DNA of 64,000 bases, taken from positions 51,469,894 to 51,533,893 of the forward strand of contig CM035422.1 in assembly GCA_020310875.1 (NCBI GenBank). The letters are read 5' to 3'. Shown piece after piece: positions 32,644 through 42,172 of the stretch. The notes under the pieces are model-generated. The model searched no databases and was not told the DNA's origin. It worked only from the letters and a program-made list of their open reading frames with translations. Source of the DNA: Ceratopteris richardii (lineage: Eukaryota; Streptophyta; Polypodiopsida; Polypodiales; Pteridaceae). The first letter of the stretch is position 1. Each line of letters starts with the position of its first letter. Made by a program: the position numbers and the translations under genes.

Positions 32644-34548
32644 CTAGTTTACAAAATAGGTCCCCCTATCACTTACTAGTTCAATTGGAAGTCCAAATCT
32701 GGTGATAATGTTTTCATATAGGAATCTGGCAGTAGTATTAGCATCATTTCTTTTTGTGGCTTTGGCCTCAGCCCACTTTGTCAGGTAGTCTGTAGCCACT
32801 ATGATGTATTCAACATGGGATTGTTTTGCTGGAGGATGTATAGGTCCAATGAAATCCAATCCCCATTTACTAAAGGCTCTGGCTGAAATTAATGGAACCA
32901 ATGGCATATCATTTCTTCTATTTGGTTGACTTACCCTTTGACAGACATCACACCTTTTTACATAGGTTCTTGCATCCGGAAATAGCATTGTCCACCAAAA
33001 GCCAGAATATAAAATGAGTTTAGCAGTTCTATCACTTGAAAAGTGTCCTCCTGCCACTCCAGAGTGTGCCATTTCCAACATTTCCAGATATTTATTCTCA
33101 GGAACACAAATTCTTAGGTATCCATCCATTCCTCTCTTATACAATTGCTCTCCTATCAATTGATATTCTTCAGAGATTATTTGCAAATTTTTTGAATCTG
33201 TACCAGCTATCACTTGTTTTCCTTTCTTCTTCCTTCTCAATTCTTCAATGATATTTTCACTCCAATCTGGATTTTTCTGGAACCAATGTAGAGTTATGAA
33301 TTCTGAATCTTGCAATATTTGGCACTTCCTGCAGTTGGCAATGTATTTTGATACATCTTGAATTTTATTAGGCCAATGTACCCCCATCCTATTGAGATTA
33401 CTTAGGGTGACTACCCTAGAAGCGTGAGTGCAAGGGTTCCAATGATGAGCTATCCTCAGATATTCTTGTTGCTCCTCCTCAGGAGTGCAATATTCTAATA
33501 CGCCTGTGTGGTTGAGATGGTACAAATGCCCAGCTAGTAACATAAAGTTCCTGCTTTGCAATACTAAGTGTGCATTGTTCCCAACTGTTCTACAAGGTCC
33601 CATGGTTAATAATGGTACTAAAGTCATGGCCCACTCAGGAACACTCTCTACCTTAAACAGATAGGTGTCTGCCAGATTGTCATCTAAAGGTGAACTGGGT
33701 TCTTTAGACTGAATTCGAGATAAATGATCTGCTCTCAAGTGAGTTTTCCCCTGTCTCACCACCACTTCAAACTCAAATTCCATTAGCAAAAGAAACCATC
33801 TGACTATTCTCCCTGTGTGACAAGGTTTATTTACCAAATATAACAAAGCTTGATGGTCTACAAAGAACTTAAACTTGTTGGCCAAAAGGTAATGTCTATA
33901 TTTTTTTACAGCAAATACCATGCCCAATCCCTCTCTTTCAGTGGTTGTGTAATTTTTCTCTGCTAGATTCAATTGTCTACTAGCATAGGCTACTGGAAAA
34001 TCTAACTTGCTTCCTTCTATTGGTTGTGCTAACACACATCCCAAAGCATAATTTGAAGCATCCACATGAACATGAAACATTTTGTCCCATTGAGGTGTTT
34101 TCAGAATTGGGGCTATTACCAAACAAGTTTTTAGAGTTTCAAAGGCTTGGTCACACTCCTTAGTCCACTCAAACTTTGTAATTAGGGCATATAAGGGTTT
34201 TGCTATGTCCGCAAATTTGTGTACAAATTTCCTATAGTACCCACAATGTCCCATGAAAGTTTGAAGTTCCTTTACACTTGTTGGTCTTGGAAGCTCTATT
34301 ATGGCCTTTATTTTCTTCTCATCAGTTGAAATTCCATTTCTAGAGACTATATGACCCAGCATTCTTCCTTGTCTCACAAAGAATACACATTTTTCTAGAT
34401 TTAAACATACTCTGTAGGTTCTGCATTTCCTGAATATATTTTCTAAATCCTGCAAGTGATCTTGTCTTTTTAATGAAAAAGTACAAAGATCATCTACATA
34501 GATTTCCATTACCTTTCTCAGAAACTCATTGAAGATATGACACATCAA
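32644..34548 (-). pseudogene. Gypsy-2 RT C-terminal part, RNase H and integrase
   Basis: RT palm motif YVDDLCTFS, then thumb (LGHIVSRNGISTDEKKI, LQTFMGHCGYYRKFV), RNase H (FHVHVDASNYALGCVLAQ, YTTTEREGLGMVFA, FVDHQALLYL) and integrase. Two zinc-binding HHCC-like modules precede the integrase core: one with AHHWNPCTHAS and NCRKCQIL, another with AHSGVAGGHFS and RCDVCQRV. The core has WGLDFIGPI, VATDYLTKWAEA and LVSDRGTYF. Confidence 0.85.
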
Positions 34549-34551
34549 TCT

Positions 34552-35565
34552 CTAAAAAGTTGCTGGAGCATTAGTTAATCCAAAGGGCATAACCCTAAAG
34601 GCATAAATTCCCCATTCTATGGAGAAGGCAGTTTTATGTTGGTCTTCCAATGCTATAGGAACCTGGTTGTACCCTAAAAAACCATCTAAAAAACTATAAA
34701 CCTCCTTCCCTGCAACTCTTTCTAGAAGATGATCTGTTATAGGCAGTGGATAATTATCCCTTATAGTTGCTGCATTTACCTTTTTCAAGTTAATGCATAC
34801 CCTAAGTTTCCCATTCTTTTTTGGTACGACAACTATAGGAGATATCCATTCTGTATACTCAATTTCATAGATGAAATTGGCAGCTAATAGCTTGTCAATT
34901 TCTTCCTTTATCTTAGCAGAGTATTTATCATTAAATGTGTAATGTCTCTGTTTACTAGGTTTTGCTTCAGGTGTAATAGGAATCTTATGCTCACAGATTT
35001 TAGGATCAATACCTTTCAAATCCTTATAGCTATAAGCAAATACATCCCTATAGTTTCTTGCCAAGTTTCTTAGTGCCTCTTCTTCTTGAGTTGTCATGTC
35101 ATCAGCCACTACAATGTGTCTTTCTTCTCCCTCCTCCTGAGTGATAATGATCTTTTTAGTTTCTTCCTCATTATCATAAGCCTCTCCTTTCTTTTTTTCC
35201 CTCTTTGGTTTCCTTCTGAGAAGTAATCTATTTTCTACTTCATAAGTCTTGAAATTTTCTGGTACGTCAAAATGTTGATCTTTGTTCATTTCCCTTGTCT
35301 TTTTCTCATTTTCCTGATTTTCTTCTATTTCTTTGTGTTTGTTTTTCTTGTACTTACCTGAGATTTTATCCTTAATAGCATCTTCAGCCTTTACTTCCTC
35401 TAAAAATTGTGTCTTTCCTTTTTCTAATATCATTTCTGCTTCTATATCCTCTTCTATTCTGGATACCTTTATCATTTGTATTCCAATGTGAAAAATATCA
35501 TATCCTTCTTCATTTTGAAATTCCACTCCTACATATTCATCACTGGCTAGATCCATGGTAGCCAA
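34552..35565 (-). pseudogene. Gypsy-2 RT N-terminal part and upstream linker
   Basis: The first 150 residues are a Lys/Glu-rich linker. The RT fingers follow: EHKIPITPEAKPSKQRHY, EIDKLLAANFIYEIEY, WISPIVVVPKKNGKLRVCIN, YPLPITDHLLERVAG, SFLDGFLGYNQV and PFGLTNAPATF. The order and spacing are standard for plant Gypsy RT. Confidence 0.85.
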
Positions 35566-35628
35566 GATTTGATTCCACCCATAGGGCTCAAATTCCTCAT
35601 CTTTGAATTGTTGAGGTACATAATTCCC

Positions 35629-36495
35629 TTATAACCTCCTTTCTTCCACACAATCCTCTCTTCTTAATCTCCTTTTCCTATTGGTTAGATTTCTTATCAT
35701 ATTGCACCTCCATACTGATGATTCAGCCTCATCCTTGTCCTCCATCTCTGATTCCTCACTCAACTCTTGATTTTGATGAATTTTATACCATTCTTGCGGA
35801 GATATGTCACAGTAGTGCCCATTTCTTAGATTTACTTTGATTATTCTTCCTTTGCTCTGCAGGTATAGGCAATCATTACCCCAATCTTGCACAATTTGCA
35901 TTTGCCTCATGAATGGTCTTCCTAGGATAATTTCATATGAAGTAGATTGTGGGAATTCAATTATAGCAAAGGTATGTTCTATCTCTATCCCACATATGTC
36001 CACAATCACTTTTTCCCATATTCCTAAGGGTTTTTCTATATGTCCATCTGCAAGTTGCAATCTCATTTTTGTGGGTAATAATTCATTTTTTCCCCATTTT
36101 TCCCAAGTTTGTTTAGTCATGATGGCCACTCCTGATCCACTATCCAAAATAGCTTTGGCCTGGTTTTTACCAAATTGTATTTTTAAGGTTGAGTTTCCCT
36201 CTTCTCCTTCACAATAACCTCCTATCTTATCAATGGGAATATACCACAACTCCTCCATTTCCTGTAGTTGTGGGTGAAGATTTTCTGGTGTTGTCTCCCA
36301 TTTTTTCACTTCGTCTTGTAGGTGAGGATTTTGTTTTATTAAATCTTCCCATGTGGTGTGATACAGAATTGTGCATCTTTTATCTATATTCACTTGGAGT
36401 GTTACTTGGGGGTTTTCTTCCCTGATAATATCTCCTCTTGTTTTTGCTGTCTCAGATTCCTCCACTGTTTTTTGAGAATTGTCTTCTTCTCCCAT
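35629..36495 (-). pseudogene. Gypsy-2 protease (first retropepsin-like domain)
   Basis: AKAILDSGSGVAIMTKQTW carries the DSG active-site motif; RLQLADGHIEKPLG and YEIILGRPFMRQMQIVQDW complete the retropepsin pattern of plant Gypsy elements. It lies between gag and RT as usual. Acidic sequence follows. Confidence 0.8.
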
Positions 36496-36531
36496 ATTGA
36501 GTTGTACTTCCCGAATGATCTGTTTACACTT

Positions 36532-38780
36532 CTACATTCTTTCATGTTCTAAGTCTGGCATAGGATAAGCCATTATATGATCAGCAAGGCTTGGTCCCTC
36601 TTGAATTCTTCCTTTGTATGCTTTTATCAGAGTGTTTAGACTTTGTGAATTTCCTATTTCCAACTGGGTTTGTGTCTTTGGAGGAGAAGTATTGTTTGAT
36701 TGTTCCCTATTTTCTTCTTCAATATGTTTACTCATTTTTTGTTTCCTCTCCCATTTCCCTTTCTGTCTATTTTTCTTCACCTTTGAGATTGAACCTTCAT
36801 TTTGTTCCTTAGTTGTTCTTTGTTGTTTTGTTTGTGACCTTGTTATAGCATTTACATTCACTTGGTCAATGTCACTCAATTCTTCCTGTTCCATGATACT
36901 GACTGCTTTTAGTGGTATGTTATTAGGTGTGTTTTGTTGTTTTTGAGGATTTTTTGGGCAATCCTTAATCAAATGCTCCCTGCCACAATCCTTGCAATAT
37001 GCTCCTTCTATTCTTAATGTAGGAGGTTGTGGACAGTCTCTAATGAAATGATCTCCCCCACACCTATAACAAGTTATCTTTGGTCCTCCTTTGAATTGAG
37101 GTTTTGGTTGGACATATAATTATTGGTTATATACATGAAAGTGGCAGTGTCCATCTCAATTCTTCCATTTCCCAAGTCTAAGGCTTGTAACTCTGGCTCT
37201 CTTGATTCATAACCTTCCCATTCTTCTTGATATCCTTCATTCCATTGATAATCTTCCTTGTATGGTGACTTTGTTCTTAAGTTTCCCTCCTCTATCGGTG
37301 TGTATTTGATTGGTACCACATTTGTTGGTATAGGAGGTTGTTGCCCCAGCACAGGTCTTGGTTGCTCACTATACACTGATTCTCTTTGGCTCCCATAGTC
37401 TCTCTCCTTTATGGGTTGTTTATTATAGAAGCATTCCTCCCTGGTATGGTTGGTCCATTTCCTCTCTAGTGTACAATATTTGAGTGTCTTTCTATCTTGC
37501 AAATGTGGAGGCTTTTGATATGGGCACTGTTGTATCAGATGACTTTCTCCACAATTGTAGCATTTTTTATTTGTGTTTATCCTGGAGTTTATCAAATTGG
37601 TTTTAGTGCTTACCTCTAGGGCTTTAGCAATGGCCTGAGCCAACTCTTCTACTGGAGGAATTTTATCTTCATTTGATCTGGGTTGATCAAATGCTAATAG
37701 ATCTTGGCCTCTGTTATCTTCCAAATCTATTGCTTCTTTCACACAAGCTCCTAGATTAGGGCATCTCCTGTAGTACACTAGGGTTCTTAATTGAGCACTT
37801 CTCAACCCTTCTATGAATAGGGATACTTGTCTGGCCATAGAAGGTACTTCTTCTTTAGGACATCTGTCAATATATTGCTTAAATCTCCTAGCTGCCTCTC
37901 TGACATTTTCATCTTTTTGTTGTTTAAAACTATGTATCAGAGTGGCTGTGCTATGTTTTATTCCTGTCTTTGAAAATTCTCCAATAAAGGCTTCTAGGAA
38001 GGATTCAATATCTAGGTACATTTCTTTTCTCAAAGGGATGAACCAAGATAATGCTGGTCCTGTTAGGGTTAGAACAAATGCCTCAAATTGAACTTTGTAA
38101 TCTTCCACCTCCTCAGCTCTAATTAATTGCCTAAACTCTGCAGCATGAGCATGAGGATCTGAATACCCTTCATATTGATTTTTCATACATTTGGCTACTT
38201 GATATGGTCTAAGCATTCTACCCTGAGGTTGCCAATGATGTCTTCTTCTGAGTGAAAACTCATTATAACCTTCTAGTTCCTTATCAAAAGGATTTGGGGA
38301 AGCATGTGTCCTCCTCCCCTGTTGTTGCTCAGTACTAGTGTAGTTTTCATGTGGTCTAGGTAAATCTGGTTGTCCCATGTTATGTTCCCAAGGTCCTTTG
38401 TCAGCACATTGCCCTAAGTCATTTGAATTTTCTGGGTCTTGGGAGAAGATGTACACACACCCTTGCCTATCCTCATACCTACCATCTTTGAACTGAGCTA
38501 CTGGTGTTATATTTAGGGGAACTTCTAAGTTTCTCAATCTAATGAGAAACTTATGCATTCCATCTTGATATACATAGGTGCCAAATCTATTTGTATACAT
38601 GTATTTGAGGATATTTCTATAATCCCCAGTTTCAATGGGCTCATTTGTTTCAGTTAAATTTTCCATGTTTTCTTGCCTTAAATTTCTTTCTTGCCCTTGC
38701 CCTACCACTGACTCTATCTCCTTCCTTCTTAGGTCTTGCCTAGTATGTGAATTTATTTTGTTCCCAGACCTAAGGATCAT
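36532..38780 (-). pseudogene. Gypsy-2 gag with zinc knuckles
   Basis: It starts around MILRSGNKIN at 38780. The capsid-like part has YEGYSDPHAHAAEFRQLI, LTGPALSWFIPLRKE, FLEAFIGEFSKTG, REAARRFKQYIDRCP and QVSLFIEGLRSAQLRTLVY. Three knuckles follow: CYNCGESHLIQQC, CYRCGGDHFIRDC and CKDCGREHLIKDC. All three are CX2CX3HX4C, one residue shorter than the canonical form. Downstream is a Lys/Gln-rich stretch leading to the protease. Broken. Confidence 0.82.
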
Positions 38781-38792
38781 TCACCTAATTTT

Positions 38793-39550
38793 CACGATTT
38801 TGAACTCAAAATCGTGTTTTTTCACGATTTTGTGTTCAAAGTAATGATTATTCACGATTTTCTGACTAAAATCGTGTTTTTTCACAACTTTCTAACTAGG
38901 ATAGTGTTTTTTCACGATTTTATGACTAAAATCGTGTTTTTCACGATTTTGTATTCACAATCGTGTTTTTCACGATTTTGTGCTCAAAATCGTGTTTTTC
39001 ACGATTTTGTGCCCAAAATGGTGTTTTTCACGATTTTGTGCTCAAAATCGTGTTTTTCACGATTTTGTGTTCAAAGTAATGATTTTTCACGATTTTCTGA
39101 CTAAAATCGTGTTTATCACGACTTTCTAACTAGGATAGTGTTTTTTCACGATTTTATGACTAAAATCGTGTTTTTCACGATTTTGTACTCACAATCGTGT
39201 TTTTCACAATTTTGTGCTCAAAATCGTGTTTTTCACGACTTTGTGCCCAAAATGGTGTTTTTCACGATTTTGTGCTCAAAATCGTGTTTTTCACGATTCC
39301 CTAACTAAGCTAGTGTTTTTTCACGATTTTGTATCAAAAATCGTGTTTTTCACAACTTTGTGCTCAAAATCGTGTTTTTCACGATTCTATGCTCAAAATC
39401 GTGTTTTTCACGACTTTGTGCTCAAAATCGTGTTTTTCACGATTCTGTGTTCAAAATCGTGTTTTTCACGATTCTGTGCTCAAAATCGTGTTTTTCACGA
39501 TTCTGTGCTCAAAATCGTGTTTTTTACGATTTTGTTCCCAAACAATCGTG
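38793..39550. repeat. Hairpin minisatellite, 26 monomers of about 29 bp
   Basis: The monomer is CACGATTTT-N6-AAAATCGTG plus a T-rich linker: a 9-bp perfect inverted repeat with a 6-nt loop. Monomers 2-9 (from 38823) and 10-17 (from 39058) repeat as an eight-unit block of 235 bp with the same series of variants, so there is a higher-order repeat. The last units (21-25) are homogeneous GTGCTC/GTGTTC types. Confidence 0.93.
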
Positions 39551-39589
39551 ATTGCTCACAATCGTAAATAACACAATTCTCTTATGAAA

Positions 39590-40560
39590 ATCGTGTTCTG
39601 GGAATTGCGATGTTGCCCTAGAAAATCGCGATTTTGTGTTTGACTACAGAATCGCGATTTTGAACAATTTTTTGAAGTGTTGATTTTCAAATTTTTCTTT
39701 CTTCTAATAGAATCGCTTTCTTAAGTTTTTAACATGCAATGAAACATCTTAACCAAAAAATAATATTTTCTCTCTAAATATTCAAAACTCAAAAAATCGC
39801 GATTTCGTAATTTTGCTATTTTCCTACTTTTTTGTGTTATAAGGTCACTAAAAAGCTAAGAAATGCAACCAAAATAATGTTGAGACTCTTTACCTTGCTT
39901 GCTTGGTTGAAGATTTCTCCAAAAGCTGAATTTTGCAGAAGATCGCGATTTTTGTTTGCTCTCTCTCTCTCTCACTCTCACTCAAATGAATTTTTCTTTC
40001 AATTCCAGGTTTTTATAGTGTCCAGAAAATCACGATTTTGTGTGATTTCCATAGTTCTTCACTCTTCCACTTGTCCAGTTTTTATTTACCCAATCTTGAT
40101 GACATCTCTTTGCAATTATCTCTCTCAAAGAACCCAAATATGCTAGAAATTCCAAAAATTTTCCCTTACAGAAAATCGCGATTTTGTGCAGAAAATCGTG
40201 TTTTTTTCTGTAGATCTTATCTTGTGCAAATTTGAGTATTCTTTCTTCTTGTTCTCATTCACTACCCTCTACCCTTTGCAATTCACCAGACTCTTGTACT
40301 TTGCATCAAAATCACAACCTTACTCAGAAAATCGCGATTTTGTGCAGAAAATCGTGTTTTTTTTCTATACTTATGATTTTATGCAAATTTGAGTATTCTT
40401 CTCTCTTGTTCCCCTTCAGTACCCTTTACCAACTCCAATTCCACAATCACCTGCAATTTTACCTCACAGTCACAATCATTAACCAGAAAATCGTGATGTT
40501 GTACAGAAAATCGTGTTTTTCAAATCTGCTAATTTTTGACAAATTTTTTGTTTTTCTCTT
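39590..40560. repeat. Longer leader repeats with ATCGCGAT palindromes
   Basis: GAAAATCGCGATTTTGTGC-type segments recur at about 39630, 39650, 39940, 40025, 40170, 40328 and 40490. The last three head units of about 155-160 bp that also share ATGCAAATTTGAGTATTCTT and TACCCT words. Confidence 0.75.
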
Positions 40561-41323
40561 ACTTGGTCCCTATTACTCTTATCCACAAAGCTTCAATCCA
40601 ACTTCCTAAGAAGAAAAAGAAATTTGTTTGATTGTTTTTGGTGAATTTTATGAATTTTTTTAGTATTTTGCCCTAAATAAAGGTAAACACTTCAATTAGG
40701 GTTTCTTGTTTGGTGATCTACTGATCCTATGTTCCTTGATTGGTTATGATCTCTTATGGCTTAGCTATCAACACAGTTCATGAGAAGAACTTTCCAAAGA
40801 AAATATGTTATGAAATGCAAGTATCAATTTTTGCAAAGATAAACTCAATCACATATTTCTTTTCAAAATGCAGATCAGCTTTGTTTCTCAAGATTTATGC
40901 TTTGATTTGGTTAACAAATGAATCTTTTCTACTTGCATCTAGCTACTTTACCTGACCTTTCCTTAGTGCAACCATGTTATCTTCCCAAGATCAACAATAT
41001 TGCCTAGTACTTGGTCAAAAAGAACTCTAAAAATGCAAGAATAGACACATGTTACCTCATCTTCAGCTTTCTTGGCTCAAATTTTCCACACACCTGCACT
41101 TTTACTTCAACAATGTAATGAGCAACTTTCAATTTACAAAAATTTCAGCACTTCCAATTCTAAAAGATGATCTATTGCTTTCTTTTCCCAAAAGACAAAC
41201 AAAGACATCTACCTCTTCATGTTCACATTTCTTGATTAAAGAGTATTACCTTTTCCTTGTGTTTGTTACCATCATCAATAGAAGATCCAGCAAGGTCCAA
41301 CTTCAATGAAGCTTTTGAAATAT

Positions 41324-41341
41324 TCCCCGGCAACGGCGCCA
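41324..41341 (-). other. Gypsy-2 primer binding site
   Basis: The minus strand reads TGGCGCCGTTGCCGGGGA, the well-known plant Gypsy site matching tRNA-Asp. It lies 5 bp from the LTR. Confidence 0.92.
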
Positions 41342-41346
41342 AAAAA

Positions 41347-42172
41347 TGTCTGTTATTGATCTTTGGAGTTGTCCTCTCCAATCATTTAGCATAAAGAATC
41401 AAAAAGACATCTTTATTTTGTCAATCCTAGAAGTATTCTTGAGACCACAGCCCCTTCAAGATGATAGAATCCAAGAAATAAGAGAATATGGCTGGATTTT
41501 TGAGAATAGTGAAAATGAAGAGGAATTCCTAGGGTTTGGATTATCTTGAGCAAATCTCCACCATTTTCTACAATCTTAGTGTCTATTGCATGCTATTTTA
41601 TTAGCAGAACACAATTATGAAGTCAAAATCAAAAAATATCACCTGCACCTTACAGAAGAGACAATCGCGATGCTGTGCAAACAGACGATTTTCAGTTCCA
41701 GCACCATTCTTCATCAACTTATCACTCAATACATCAGTATTCAACTCTCTTCAACAGATTTACACAATAGAAGCTCACAAATCTCCATGGATACACAAGA
41801 ATAAGACTCACAAATGAAAGAAACCACACAAAAGAGGAGAAAACACGATTTTCAGCAGAAAACTCCTTCTCTATTCACTTGGATAGCATGTAAACAAATG
41901 ATTAACCAACCCACTCATAATAGAGGAAATTATCTTATATACATTTTCAAGTGTCCCTTTTCACACTTGAATTTTGGTCCTTTCCTCTATTATTCTAAAA
42001 ATATGCTATCTAGGAGTTTCCAAAAATTCTAGAAAAATTAAATAAGATTCTATCCTATTTATGGAAGACTCTTCCTTATTTTTACAACAATTGCATAAAT
42101 ATTTTTTACAAATTTCTATCATTTTACAATTATTTTTCTTCAAAAAGGCTTCCAAAAATGCATCTTCTAACA
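41347..42172 (-). repeat. Gypsy-2 5' LTR
   Basis: 826 bp; pairs with the interrupted copy at 18934-26231. It ends TAACA at 42172, next to the CCATC target duplication. Confidence 0.93.
41933..41941 (-). promoter_or_regulatory. TATA box of the Gypsy-2 5' LTR
   Basis: TATATAAGA on the minus strand, inside the LTR and conserved in the other copy as TATATAAGC. The position suits an LTR promoter; the transcription start is not known. Confidence 0.5.

Larger units (their letters stand above)
38781..41346 (-). other. Gypsy-2 leader between 5' LTR and gag
   Basis: About 2.57 kb without a supported gene. It contains a 26-unit hairpin minisatellite (38793-39550), then longer repeats with TCGCGA palindromes (39590-40560), then unassigned AT-rich sequence and the PBS (41324-41341). 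Confidence 0.8.
18934..42172 (-). mobile_element. Gypsy-2: giant Ty3/gypsy element with 3' accessory region
   Basis: LTRs start TGTTTGTT (18934) and TGTCTGTT (41347) and both end TAACA; the target duplication CCATC is perfect (18929-18933, 42173-42177). The PBS and PPT are in place. Minus-strand order: repeat-rich leader, gag, protease, RT-RNase H-integrase, second protease-like domain, about 750 bp spacer, then about 4 kb of extra coding sequence. Without Copia-2 it is about 16.8 kb. The LTRs differ by about 17 substitutions in 826 bp by eye (2%) plus two indels, so it is young. The tRNA-Asp-type PBS and size resemble the Athila/Tat group; the exact lineage needs an RT tree. Complete in structure, broken in several places. 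Confidence 0.9.

Noticed and set aside
38793-39550. Regular short repeats resembling a CRISPR array
   Set aside because: Spacers are only T-runs, the repeats are variable and palindromic throughout, no cas genes exist, and the array lies in the leader of a plant Gypsy element.
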